64,000 bases of DNA from an uncultured Opitutia bacterium. Lineage in GTDB: Bacteria > Verrucomicrobiota > Verrucomicrobiia > Opitutales > Opitutaceae. Position 1 is the first letter of the stretch. Each line of letters starts with the position of its first letter. The position numbers were made by a program, and so were the translations under genes. Location: NCBI GenBank assembly GCA_903872505.1, contig CAIQKV010000086.1, positions 1 to 64,000 on the forward strand, read 5' to 3'. Below are positions 8,565 to 16,200 of the stretch, piece by piece. The notes under the pieces are model-generated. The model saw nothing but the letters and a program-made list of their open reading frames with translations. It had not been told where the DNA came from and searched no databases.

Positions 8565-9817
8565 CGTGTTCCGGGCGTCGCCATCGCCTGCCCGGCCAGC
8601 CAGCCCGTGGTCCAGGCCGCCTGGAAATTGTAGCCGCCGGTGATGCCGTCGAGGTCAAGGATTTCGCCGGCAAAATGCAGCCCGGGGCAGAGCTTGCTCT
8701 CCATCGTCTGGAACTCGACCTCGCGCAGCCGCACGCCGCCGCAGGTGACAAACTCCTCCTTGTTCATGCTCTTGCCCACGACGGTGAATTCCGCGCCGGT
8801 GAGCTGCGCCGCGAGGGCGCCGAGCGCGGCGCCGGCCACGCCGGCCCACTGCACGGCCGGCGCGATGCCCGCCGTCGCCAGCATCCGCTCCCAGAACCGC
8901 TGCGGCAGGCCCAGCGGGTTCCAGGTGGCCAGCTGTTTCTTCGCCTGCGCCGTGCGCACGGCGGCAAATTCCTTCGCCAGCGACTCGCGCGTGTGGCCGG
9001 GCGTGAAATTCACCGCGAGCTTGAACTCGTAGTGGCACGCCGCGAGCTCGCGGGCGCCCCACGCGGAGAGCTTGAGGATCGCGGGCCCGCTCAGCCCCCA
9101 GTGGGTGATCAGCAGCGGGCCGTCCGTCCGGAGCTTCGTGCCGGGCACGCTGGCGGCGACGTTCTCCACCGACACGCCCGACAGCCCGATCAGCCGCGCG
9201 TCGTCGATGTGAAACGTGAACAGCGAAGGCACCGGCGGCTCGATCGCGTGGCCCAGCGCCTGCGCGATGACCAGGCCGGCGGAGGACTTGTTGCCGCCGG
9301 TCGCGAGCAGCAGCCGGTCGCACCGCTGGGTCGAGGCGTCGGTCAGGGTCAGCCAGAAATCCGGAGCCGCGCCGGCGCGGCCGAGCCGCTCGGCCTTGCG
9401 CACGCCGAGGCTGGTCCGCACCGTCACGCCCGCCGACTCCGCCGCCCGGGTCAGGCAGTCGACGATGGTCGCCGAGTCGTCGGTCACGGGAAACATCCGC
9501 CCGTCCGCCTCGGTCTTGGTCTCCACCCCGCGGGCCGCGAACCACTCGACGGTGTCACGCGGCTGCCAGCGGTGGAACGCGCCGAGCAGCTCGCGCCCGC
9601 CGCGCGGGTAGGCCTTCACGAGCTCGCGCGGCTCGAAGCAGGCGTGGGTGACGTTGCAGCGGCCGCCGCCCGAGACGCGCACCTTGGCCAGCGGGTGCGC
9701 CGTGGCCTCGAACAGCGTGACCTCGCCGGCCGGCCCGAGCTTTTCCGCGCAGGCGATGGCCGCAAAGAAACCCGCGGCCCCTCCGCCCACCACCGCCACG
9801 CGTGTCTTGTCCGCCAT
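8561..9817 (-). CDS. BaiN/YhiN (HI0933) family flavoprotein
   Basis: 418-residue FAD-dependent oxidoreductase. An N-terminal dinucleotide-binding motif (VAVVGGGAAGFFAA, residues 7-20) is followed by the family signature VSGGGRCNVTHA (residues 48-59), a middle insertion domain, and the C-terminal AGEILDLDGITGGYNFQ that closes over the flavin. Family members are widespread and mostly uncharacterised; BaiN acts in bile-acid dehydroxylation in clostridia, but that role should not be transferred here. ATG 9817 is chosen because the upstream extension lacks family similarity. The stop overlaps the start of the secreted glycosidase-like gene, an unusual coupling. Confidence 0.9.
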   Translation of the reverse strand: MADKTRVAVVGGGAAGFFAAIACAEKLGPAGEVTLFEATAHPLAKVRVSGGGRCNVTHACFEPRELVKAYPRGGRELLGAFHRWQPRDTVEWFAARGVETKTEADGRMFPVTDDSATIVDCLTRAAESAGVTVRTSLGVRKAERLGRAGAAPDFWLTLTDASTQRCDRLLLATGGNKSSAGLVIAQALGHAIEPPVPSLFTFHIDDARLIGLSGVSVENVAASVPGTKLRTDGPLLITHWGLSGPAILKLSAWGARELAACHYEFKLAVNFTPGHTRESLAKEFAAVRTAQAKKQLATWNPLGLPQRFWERMLATAGIAPAVQWAGVAGAALGALAAQLTGAEFTVVGKSMNKEEFVTCGGVRLREVEFQTMESKLCPGLHFAGEILDLDGITGGYNFQAAWTTGWLAGQAMATPGTR

Positions 9818-9871
9818 GCCCGCACGCTGCGAAGCCGCGCGCGCCGAGTCGAAGCGAAACCGTCCGGGCAC

Positions 9872-9906
9872 AAAAAAGCCGCCGGGGCACCCCTGCCACG
9901 GCGGCT
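9872..9906 (-). terminator. Rho-independent terminator
   Basis: Read on the minus strand: stem AGCCGCCG/CGGCGGCT (8 bp, perfect) followed by six T. It lies about 20 bases after the stop codon of the Spy-like gene and just before the BaiN-like gene. It separates that gene from the coupled set downstream. Confidence 0.85.
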
Positions 9907-9924
9907 CGCCAACCCTGAAATTAT

Positions 9925-10410
9925 TTACGGTTTGCCCGGCGCGGAATCGGCGGGCGGCGGGCCCGCGGGCCGGTCGCCCTCACCCCGGCCCGGACCGTGA
10001 CGCCCGCGCCCCGGGGGCGGCATGGCGTCGAAAATCTTCTGCTGTTCCGGCGTGAGGAGCGCCCGCACCTGGTCGTGCGTGGCCTTCATGACTTCCTTGC
10101 CCTTGGCCCGGAGCTCGGCGCCTTGCGCGCGCAGGTCGTCGCCTTGGGCGCGGAGGGCCTTGCCCTGGACCTCGGCCTGGTCCCAGATCGCCTTGATCTG
10201 GGCCTGCTGGGCGGGCGTGAGCGAAAGTTTTTCGGTGAGCTCCTTGAGCCGATGTTCGCGCCGCTGGGCGGGATCCATGCGGGGATGATCACCGTTGGCC
10301 GCGGGCGGCGCCGGCGGCGGGGAGGCGGACGGCTCGTCGGCGCGAACGAGCGGGGCGGCGGCCAGGGCCGTGAGACTGAGCAGCGAAAGCAGGCGGTAGA
10401 TGGTTTTCAT
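9925..10410 (-). CDS. Spy/CpxP-like periplasmic LTxxQ protein
   Basis: 161 residues: signal peptide of about 24 residues (LSLTALAAAPLVRADE), Pro-rich linker, a helical core and a Gly/Pro/Arg-rich tail. The two LTxxQ-type motifs that define the Spy/CpxP family are present (LTPAQQ at 64-69 and LTPEQQ at 119-124), separated by a charged helix with repeating LRAQG-like units. Family members are ATP-independent periplasmic chaperones or stress-response modulators. A GTG three codons upstream is possible, but ATG 10410 gives the usual basic start MKTIYR. Monocistronic, with its own terminator at 9872-9906. Confidence 0.85.
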   Translation of the reverse strand: MKTIYRLLSLLSLTALAAAPLVRADEPSASPPPAPPAANGDHPRMDPAQRREHRLKELTEKLSLTPAQQAQIKAIWDQAEVQGKALRAQGDDLRAQGAELRAKGKEVMKATHDQVRALLTPEQQKIFDAMPPPGRGRHGPGRGEGDRPAGPPPADSAPGKP

Positions 10411-10505
10411 GGTTAACACAGCCCAAGACGCGACCCGCTCCGGCAGGTTACACGGAATTGGCGTCGGACTTGCCGCGGGCGCCCGGCGCCCCCAGGGTTC
10501 CGGCC

Positions 10506-10670
10506 ATGATCGAAGTCAGCGGCCTGACCAAGCGCTACGGCAACTTCACCGCGGTGAGGGACTTGGCCTTCGCCGTGCGGGTGATCCTCCTGGCCGAAAT
10601 CGGGTGCGGACTCTGGTGGCTGGGCGGGCGGTTTGAAAAATTCGACCTCTCCGCGGAGCTCCGGCCATGA
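10506..10670 (+). pseudogene. In-frame deletion scar of an ABC transporter operon
   Basis: A 54-codon frame begins exactly like an ABC-type ATPase (MIEVSGLTKRYGNFTAVRDL) and then switches, without Walker A, into a hydrophobic segment and tail (VILLAEIGCGLWWLGGRF, then EKFDLSAELRP) that reads like the last residues of an ABC-2 type permease. The simplest reading is an internal deletion fusing the first ~24 codons of the ATPase gene to the last ~30 codons of a downstream permease gene, removing all between. The stop overlaps the start of the metallopeptidase (ATGA at 10667-10670), probably the original operon's final junction. The product cannot hydrolyse ATP. Confidence 0.65.
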
Positions 10671-11038
10671 AATCCTCGCGCCTGACCGAGATCGCCGCCG
10701 CCACCGTGGGCGCAACCCAGCGCCGGCTCCCGGCAGACATCCGCCCGCTCGCCCGCGCCGTGCCGGTGCATTACCGGGCCGGGCCGGATGCCAGCGTGCT
10801 GGCCGAGGGCTTCGAGCCGGACCTGCTCGGGCTGTTTACCGGCAATCCCCATGGCACCGAATACTCCCACGACCAGCCCGCCCCGCCGCAGATCCTGCTC
10901 TACGTCGGGAACCTCTGGGACCTGGCGGAGGAGGACGTGGAGATTTTCCGCGAGGAGGTGCGCCTGACCTACCTCCATGAGCTCGGCCACTACCTGGGCT
11001 GGGACGAGGACGACCTGGCCGCCCGGGGGCTGGACTGA
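10667..11038 (+). CDS. Zincin-like metallopeptidase family protein
   Basis: 123 residues, full length for this small family (Pfam Zincin_1 type). The zinc motif is HELGHYLGWDEDD at residues 104-116, with His104, Glu105, His108 and a downstream acidic residue as the expected ligand set. QILLYVGNL before the motif is typical. Substrates of the family are unknown. It starts inside the stop codon of the ABC scar, so it was translationally coupled to a transporter operon that has since been deleted; whether it still has enough translation input is an open question. Confidence 0.85.
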   Translation: MKSSRLTEIAAATVGATQRRLPADIRPLARAVPVHYRAGPDASVLAEGFEPDLLGLFTGNPHGTEYSHDQPAPPQILLYVGNLWDLAEEDVEIFREEVRLTYLHELGHYLGWDEDDLAARGLD

Positions 11039-11125
11039 ACCTCGGAGGAACCGCCCGCACTCCGCGCTTTCCAAGTCCGCGCCGCCATGCATACACTCCG
11101 CGCAAATCCACTTCCCCGCCTCGCC

Positions 11126-11800
11126 ATGAAGAAATTCCTCCTGCTCTCCCTGCTCGCGCTCTTTGGTGCGGCCTCCGCCCGCGCCGACTCTCGCGCCGAA
11201 TACGTCACGCGCATCGAAACCTGCGAGGCCATCCTGCAGCAATTCATGGCCAACCCCGCCACCGCCATCCCGGCGCAGGTGCTGGAGCGCGCGCGCGCCC
11301 TGGTGATCGTGAACCAGATCCGGGCCGGCTTCTTCTTTGGCGTGAAGGACGGCTACGGCGTCATCCTGATCAAGAAGGCCGACGGCCGCTGGAGCCTGCC
11401 CGTGCTGGTGGGCGCCGGCGAAATCAGCCTCGGCCTGCAGGTCGGCGTCAACGCCAGCGAGACGGTCATGGTGATCACGAACGACGCCACGCCGCGCATG
11501 CTCTTCAACGACCGGTTCCACGTCGGGGTGGATGCCAACGCGATCGCCGGCCCCAACGCCGCCGAGGCCGAGAAGTTCAACAAGGACCTGCTCGAGACCC
11601 CCGTGCTCGTCTACACCAAGAGCCGCGGCCTCTACGCCGGCGCCACGGTGAAGACCGGCTGGCTGCAGCGGTCCGACGCGGCCAACTTCACCCTCTACGG
11701 CACCCAGTACACCATGCCCGAGCTGCTTTACGGCGACTGGGTGCAGCCCGTGCCCGAGGTGGTGCCGTTGATGGAGTACGTGAAGAAGCTCGCGCCGTAA
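11126..11800 (+). CDS. YSC84/SYLF lipid-binding domain protein
   Basis: 224 residues with a signal peptide (MKKFLLLSLLALFGAASARA). The SYLF domain fills the rest: ALVIVNQIRAGFFFGVKDGYGV, LVGAGEISLGLQVGVNASETVMV and the late KSRGLYAGATVKTG. SYLF domains bind phosphoinositides in eukaryotes; in bacteria they are secreted or periplasmic proteins of poorly known function. ATG 11126 is chosen over 11087 because it starts the signal peptide. The preceding leader is pyrimidine-rich. Confidence 0.88.
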   Translation: MKKFLLLSLLALFGAASARADSRAEYVTRIETCEAILQQFMANPATAIPAQVLERARALVIVNQIRAGFFFGVKDGYGVILIKKADGRWSLPVLVGAGEISLGLQVGVNASETVMVITNDATPRMLFNDRFHVGVDANAIAGPNAAEAEKFNKDLLETPVLVYTKSRGLYAGATVKTGWLQRSDAANFTLYGTQYTMPELLYGDWVQPVPEVVPLMEYVKKLAP

Positions 11801-11819
11801 GCCGGTCCGCGCCGCCCGC

Positions 11820-12242
11820 ATGGCCACGAACCCGGTGCTCGGCGGCGGCGGCTTTCACCACGCCTGCGTGAAGACGCGGGACTGGGACGCCACGATGCGG
11901 TTCTACCGGGACACGCTCGGCTGCACCGAGAAGATCGCCTGGCGCGCCGCCCCGCAGCGCGCGGTCATGCTCGACGCCGGCGACGGCAACTACCTCGAGG
12001 TGTTCGAGGACCTCGCCTACACGGGTGCGCCCAACGGCGCGATCCTCCACTTCGCGCTGCGCACCACGCGGCTCGACGCGGTCGCCGACCGCGTCCGCGC
12101 CGCCGGCTTCAAGATCACGGTGGAACCGCGCGACGTGACGATCCCGACGACCAACGGCCCCGGGCCCGTGCCGGTCCGGCTCTTTTTCTGCGACGGCCCC
12201 AACGGCGAGAGCATCGAGTTCCTGCAGAACACGCTGACCTGA
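11820..12242 (+). CDS. VOC/glyoxalase-fold protein
   Basis: 140 residues forming a single pair of beta-alpha-beta-beta-beta modules. Motifs are GFHHACVKTRDWDATMRFY (metal His near residue 13), GNYLEVFED, ILHFALRT and the C-terminal NGESIEFLQ with the usual metal-ligand Glu. Such proteins are divalent-metal lyases, isomerases, dioxygenases or resistance proteins; nothing here fixes the substrate. It starts 19 bases after the YSC84 stop and ends facing pncC. Confidence 0.85.
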   Translation: MATNPVLGGGGFHHACVKTRDWDATMRFYRDTLGCTEKIAWRAAPQRAVMLDAGDGNYLEVFEDLAYTGAPNGAILHFALRTTRLDAVADRVRAAGFKITVEPRDVTIPTTNGPGPVPVRLFFCDGPNGESIEFLQNTLT

Positions 12243-12259
12243 GGCCGGGCGGAGTCGTT

Positions 12260-12278
12260 GGGTAGCCCCGCCCTACCC
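12260..12278. terminator. Candidate bidirectional hairpin between convergent genes
   Basis: GGGTAG and CTACCC arms with a 7-base C-rich loop lie between the VOC gene and pncC, overlapping the pncC stop codon. There is no T-run, so it is only a possible terminator or mRNA 3'-end stabiliser. Confidence 0.35.
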
Positions 12279-12773
12279 GCGCAGCTCCCGCAGGTACTTC
12301 ACCAGCTCCTCCACCACCGCCTCGGCAACTTTTTCCTGCACCTGCACGCGCCCGGCGCCCGGGCAATCCACCCGGCCGCTCCGCACGACGGTTTTTCCGC
12401 CTGCCGGGTCATGCGCCAGCGCCCACCAGGCGAACGGCTGCGGTGCGTCCTTGGTCGATTCGGCATAGCCCGTGGTGGCCAGCCCCAGCTCGCTGCCAAA
12501 GAGCCGGATTACGCCACAGGCCATCTGCTCCGCCACGGCCGCGGACACGCTGTTGACCCTTTGCGCCGCCACCCAGTCCACGCCGAGGTGCTTCACCTTC
12601 TGGTCCAGCGAATAGGCGGTGAGGCCGCCGAGAAAAAACTCCGATGCCCCCGAGATCGACCCGATGCGGGCCTGCACCCGGCCGCACGTCAGGCTCTCCG
12701 CCACGGCGAGCGTGCGCCGTTTCGGCCGGAGCATCAGTTCCTTGAGTTCGATCAGCACGGGCGGATCCTGCAC
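12273..12773 (-). CDS. pncC: Nicotinamide-nucleotide amidase PncC (CinA C-terminal type)
   Basis: 166 residues, the usual length of stand-alone CinA C-terminal domains. They deamidate nicotinamide mononucleotide to nicotinate mononucleotide in NAD salvage. The catalytic motif is AVAESLTCG with Ser27; FFLGGLTAYS and GLATTGYAE follow. The canonical ATGIAGP glycine-rich loop is altered to ATTGYAES, so activity is likely but not certain. It begins 25 bases after the xth stop on the same strand; the two probably share a transcript. An internal ATG at 12734 is possible, but it would drop a conserved first helix. Confidence 0.85.
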   Translation of the reverse strand: MQDPPVLIELKELMLRPKRRTLAVAESLTCGRVQARIGSISGASEFFLGGLTAYSLDQKVKHLGVDWVAAQRVNSVSAAVAEQMACGVIRLFGSELGLATTGYAESTKDAPQPFAWWALAHDPAGGKTVVRSGRVDCPGAGRVQVQEKVAEAVVEELVKYLRELRG

Positions 12774-12798
12774 GGGCGCGGCGCAAAGGTCACGCGAA

Positions 12799-13560
12799 TC
12801 ACGCCAGCTCCAGCCCCACCGGGCAATGGTCGCTGCCCAGCACCTCGGGGGCGATCCAGGCGCGCCTCAGCGCGGGGCGCAGGCTCTCCGCCGCCACGAA
12901 ATAATCGACGCGCCACCCGATGTTCCGGGCGCGGCAGTTCATCATCTGGCTCCACCACGTGTAATGCCCCGGGCCCGGCTCGAAGGCGCGGAATGTGTCC
13001 ACGAACCCCCGCGCGAGCAGTGTGGAGAAGTTGCCGCGCTCCTCGTCGGTGAACCCGGCGTTGCGCCGGTTGGTCTTCGGGTTGGTGAGGTCGAGCTCCG
13101 CATGCGCGACGTTGAGGTCGCCGCAGAACACCACCGGCTTCCCCTTCTTCCCGAGTTTCTTCAGGTAGGCCAGGAACGCCGGGTCCCATTCCTCCGTGCG
13201 GTACGCCAGCCGCGTCAGCCCGCGCTGGGAGTTGGGCTGGTAGACGTTGACGAGGTAAAAATCCGGAAACTCCGCCGTGATCACGCGCCCTTCCTTGTCA
13301 TGGTCCGCGGCCCCGAGCCCGTACGTCACGCCGAGCGGCTTCACCCGGGTGAGCACCACGGTGCCGCTGTAGCCCTTCTTGTCCGCGCTGTTCCAGAACG
13401 CCTCGTAGCCGTGCGGCCAGGCGACGTGCTGCACGTCGCCGGGGTGCGCCTTCGTCTCCTGCAGGCAGATCACGTCGGCGGCCGCCGCCGTGAAATAGTC
13501 CATCGCGCCCTTGCGCAGGGCGGCGCGGATGCCGTTGACGTTCCAGGAGACGAGTTTCAT
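12799..13560 (-). CDS. xth: Exodeoxyribonuclease III
   Basis: 253 residues, a complete member of the AP endonuclease/exonuclease III family of base-excision repair. Conserved metal and catalytic residues are visible: Asn7 and Asn9 (SWNVNGIRA), Glu35 (CLQETK), Asp148/Asn150 (FCGDLNVAH), Asp219 (GWRVDYF) and Asp244/His245 (GSDHCPV). It cleaves at abasic sites and has 3'-5' exonuclease and 3'-phosphatase activity. It lies upstream of pncC. Confidence 0.95.
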   Translation of the reverse strand: MKLVSWNVNGIRAALRKGAMDYFTAAAADVICLQETKAHPGDVQHVAWPHGYEAFWNSADKKGYSGTVVLTRVKPLGVTYGLGAADHDKEGRVITAEFPDFYLVNVYQPNSQRGLTRLAYRTEEWDPAFLAYLKKLGKKGKPVVFCGDLNVAHAELDLTNPKTNRRNAGFTDEERGNFSTLLARGFVDTFRAFEPGPGHYTWWSQMMNCRARNIGWRVDYFVAAESLRPALRRAWIAPEVLGSDHCPVGLELA

Positions 13561-13621
13561 GCGCGCCCGTTCAAGGCGGGCGCGGCGTCGGGCGCAAACC
13601 GTTTCGGACCGGAACTGATAG

Positions 13622-13686
13622 AGCCGGAAGCCAGAAAACTAGGAGCTATCCTCCGGAATACCTTCATGGATTCCTGGCTTCCGGCT
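13622..13686 (-). repeat. Dispersed repeat / long stem-loop downstream of DUF1761 gene
   Basis: Perfect 13-bp inverted repeat (13622-13634 with 13674-13686) enclosing 39 bases that contain a smaller GGAG/CTCC hairpin. A 21-base stretch at 13662-13682 recurs with one mismatch at 37572-37592. Both copies begin about 15-20 bases after a minus-strand stop codon and have the same orientation relative to it, suggesting a terminator-like or mobile intergenic element. Confidence 0.65.
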
Positions 13687-13704
13687 TAACCCTAAACGGG
13701 CGTT

Positions 13705-14130
13705 CTATCTCCAGACCGCCAAAATCGCCCCCTGCACGGCAAACAGCGCCAGCTCGTACCCGAGGTTGATGGCCTGCAGCTTCAGCGTGCGCTGTTCCCA
13801 CACGGCGGCGTTGAGCAGCCGCGCGCCGATCAGGATGAGCCCCACGAAGGCCCCGAACTCCGCGCCCTTGACCCAGCTGGTGGGGCCATGCGCCCGGAGG
13901 AGTACCGCGAGCCCGAAGGTGCCGAGCAGGGTGTAGAGGAAACCGAGGAGGAAAAATTTCGCCATGCCCTGCTCGGCACACTCCTTCATTTTTTCCGGGG
14001 TGTACTTCATTTCGGCCATCCAAGGCTTGGCGAACAGGACGGGCGAATACCAGAGCCAGCCGAGGAGAAACCCGGCCACGGCGGTGCCGAGCACCGCGAG
14101 ATAGTTGAGTTGGGTGAGGGCGAGATGCAT
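13705..14130 (-). CDS. DUF1761 membrane protein
   Basis: 141 residues with four hydrophobic segments. Typical family features are AVAGFLLGWLWYSPVLFAKPWM at the N-terminus and a final AINLGYELALFAVQGAILAVWR segment. Function is unknown for the whole family. The frame is open upstream to 14421, but ATG 14130 starts the conserved first membrane segment. It is divergent from the STR2-like gene (160-base gap) and followed by the repeat at 13622-13686. Confidence 0.85.
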   Translation of the reverse strand: MHLALTQLNYLAVLGTAVAGFLLGWLWYSPVLFAKPWMAEMKYTPEKMKECAEQGMAKFFLLGFLYTLLGTFGLAVLLRAHGPTSWVKGAEFGAFVGLILIGARLLNAAVWEQRTLKLQAINLGYELALFAVQGAILAVWR

Positions 14131-14290
14131 GGGGTTTGGGGTGATGGGACTGGGATCGGCGCCCGTGCGCCGACCGCCGCAACCTAACTGCGCCCGCGGG
14201 GAAAAACAGCCAATTTCGGGCGCCGGCCATGACGCACCTTCCTGTTGCCAACCCCCGGGGGTGAGGCCGACACTCGCCGCCCGTCCCGCC

Positions 14291-15787
14291 ATGTCCGCCT
14301 TTGCCCCGCTCCCCCTCGGCCAGCGCATCCCGGCCAGCCTGCATGCCGTCTCGTGCAGCCTGCCCACGATGCGCGACGTGCGGGGGTACGAGGAGAAGGA
14401 TCCCGCCGTCACCCGGCACATGACCTCGGGCTATCCCCGGTTTGTCGTCCATCCCCTGCTGTCGCAGCTCGCCGCGAATTTCGCACGTCCGCCGGGGCTC
14501 GCCGGCCACCCGCTCTGGCTCGTTTCCTCGGCGGCGATGGCCGGCCGGCTGGCCGCGCACCTCGGCGCCGCGGCGGTGCGCGTGCACGACCACGGCGTGC
14601 ACGGCGTCGCGCATCCGCCGTCGCCGGAGCTGGCGGCGCGGGCCAAGGTGTTTCTCCAGAACGTCGGCGGGTTCCTGTCCTCCCGCGCCGCCGAGGACGA
14701 GCTCGTCCGCCGCGGACTGCGCCCCGCCGCGGAGCCGGAAGAGCTGTTCGCCGGCGACGCGCGGGCGGAGGTGCGCCGGCACCTGCAGCCGGCCTTTCCC
14801 GGTGTCGCCGACGCCGACCTCCTCCTCGCGAACTGCGGCATGAACGCCGTCGACAGCGCCTTCCGCGCCGTCAGCGAACTCCAGGCCGCCCGCGGGCGCA
14901 CCGTGTGGATCCAGCTCGGCTGGCTCTACCTCGACACCATCGCCCTGCTGCAGAAATTCACCGCCGCGCCGGCCGATTACGTTTACGTGCGCGATGTGTT
15001 CGACCTGGCCGCGTTGGAGCAAGTGTTCGCCGCGCATGCCGGCCGCGTGGCCGGCATCGTCGCCGAGGTGCCGACCAATCCGCTGATCCAGACGCCCGAT
15101 GTCGCCGCCATCGCCGCTTTGGCCCGGAAGCATGGCGCCCGCGTCGTGCTCGATCCCACCATCGCCTCGGCCTTCAACCTCGAGGTGCTCCCGCAGGCCG
15201 ACGTGGTGGTGACCAGCCTCACCAAATACGCCGCCAGCGCCGGCGACCTGACCGCGGGCCTGGTGGTCGTGAACCCGGCCTCACCCGATGCCGCCCCCCT
15301 GCGCCGGATCATCGCCAGCCACCTCGAGCCCCTCCCGGCCCGCGATCTCGCCCGGCTCGCGGTGGAGATCGGCCGCGTCAGCGGCGTGCTCGCCCGCATC
15401 CACGCCAGTGTGCCGCCGGTGGTCGCCTTCCTGGAACGGCACCCGGCCGTGCACGAGGTGTACTGGGCGCTGCACCCGGCCTCGCGCGCGAACTACCTGC
15501 GCGTCGCCCGGAACCCCGGCGCCGTCGGCGGCATGATCACGTTCACCCTCCGCGGACCGCTGGAGGAATTCTACGACCGGCTGCGGCTGCCCAAGGGGCC
15601 GAGCTTCGGCATGACGACCACGCTCATCTGCCCGTTCATGTACCTGGCCCACTACGACCTCGTCTCCACGGCCGCCGGCCGCGCCGAGCTCGCCGCCAGC
15701 GGGCTCAACCCCGACCTCCTCCGCCTCTCGCTCGGCACCGAGCCCGTCGCCGACATCATCGCCGCGCTGGCCGAGGCGCTCGGTTGA
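14291..15787 (+). CDS. Fungal STR2-like cystathionine gamma-synthase (PLP enzyme)
   Basis: 498 residues, longer than ordinary bacterial MetB (~380-400). The extra N-terminal part matches what I recall of fungal STR2: PLGQRIPASLHAVSCSLPT, then GYEEKD and MTSGYPRFVVH. The fold-type I core has EVPTNPLIQTPDVAAI, LDPTIASAFNLEVLPQAD and the PLP lysine motif SLTKYA with Lys312. LPKGPSFGMTTTLICPF near the C-terminus also matches the fungal enzymes. The expected reaction is gamma-replacement of an O-acyl-homoserine with cysteine to give cystathionine. The substrate could come from MetX encoded at 48943. DUF167 follows by 2 bases. Confidence 0.8.
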   Translation: MSAFAPLPLGQRIPASLHAVSCSLPTMRDVRGYEEKDPAVTRHMTSGYPRFVVHPLLSQLAANFARPPGLAGHPLWLVSSAAMAGRLAAHLGAAAVRVHDHGVHGVAHPPSPELAARAKVFLQNVGGFLSSRAAEDELVRRGLRPAAEPEELFAGDARAEVRRHLQPAFPGVADADLLLANCGMNAVDSAFRAVSELQAARGRTVWIQLGWLYLDTIALLQKFTAAPADYVYVRDVFDLAALEQVFAAHAGRVAGIVAEVPTNPLIQTPDVAAIAALARKHGARVVLDPTIASAFNLEVLPQADVVVTSLTKYAASAGDLTAGLVVVNPASPDAAPLRRIIASHLEPLPARDLARLAVEIGRVSGVLARIHASVPPVVAFLERHPAVHEVYWALHPASRANYLRVARNPGAVGGMITFTLRGPLEEFYDRLRLPKGPSFGMTTTLICPFMYLAHYDLVSTAAGRAELAASGLNPDLLRLSLGTEPVADIIAALAEALG

Positions 15788-15789
15788 AC

Positions 15790-16062
15790 ATGCCGGCGAC
15801 GCACTGCCTGCTCCCGGTCAAGGCCATCCCCAACGCCCCGTCGAACGCGGTGGCCGGCTGGCACGGGGACGCGCTCAAGGTGAAGGTGCACGCGCCGGCG
15901 CTGGAAGGCCGCGCCAACGCGGAGCTCTGCGAATTCCTCGCCGACCGGCTCGGGCTCGCCCGGCGGGCGGTCACCGTGGCCCAGGGACTCAAGTCGCCCC
16001 GGAAGCTGGTCCGCCTCGCCGGCCTGACCTTGGACGAGGCCAAGGCCCGGCTCCGCGCGTGA
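15790..16062 (+). CDS. DUF167 (YggU) family protein
   Basis: 90 residues, a complete member of the small DUF167 family: VKAIPNAPSNAVAGWHGDAL, VKVHAPALEGRANAELCEFL and a closing SPRKLVRLAGL. The family is conserved and structurally known but has no assigned biochemical function. The ATG lies 2 bases after the STR2-like stop, so the two are translationally linked. Followed by the first member of the 5-nt-loop hairpin family. Confidence 0.9.
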   Translation: MPATHCLLPVKAIPNAPSNAVAGWHGDALKVKVHAPALEGRANAELCEFLADRLGLARRAVTVAQGLKSPRKLVRLAGLTLDEAKARLRA

Positions 16063-16078
16063 ATCCGGGCCTTCGCGG

Positions 16079-16111
16079 GCGCGTTAGTAATGTAATACGT
16101 TACCACCGGGC
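16079..16111. repeat. 5-nt-loop intergenic hairpin H1
   Basis: Fourteen-base arms (16079-16092 and 16098-16111) around a TAATA loop. Four arm positions do not Watson-Crick pair; most of those can form G-U pairs in RNA. It sits 16 bases after the DUF167 stop and is followed by GGGC. A near-copy with TAATG loop is at 17633-17665. Confidence 0.65.
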
Positions 16112-16200
16112 GCGGAACCGAGGAGCACCCGGCCGTGATTGTGCTGGCATCGGGAGGAATTCACCGCTTTCAAGCGACCCAAGGCCCTCCGTCCCGCCGC

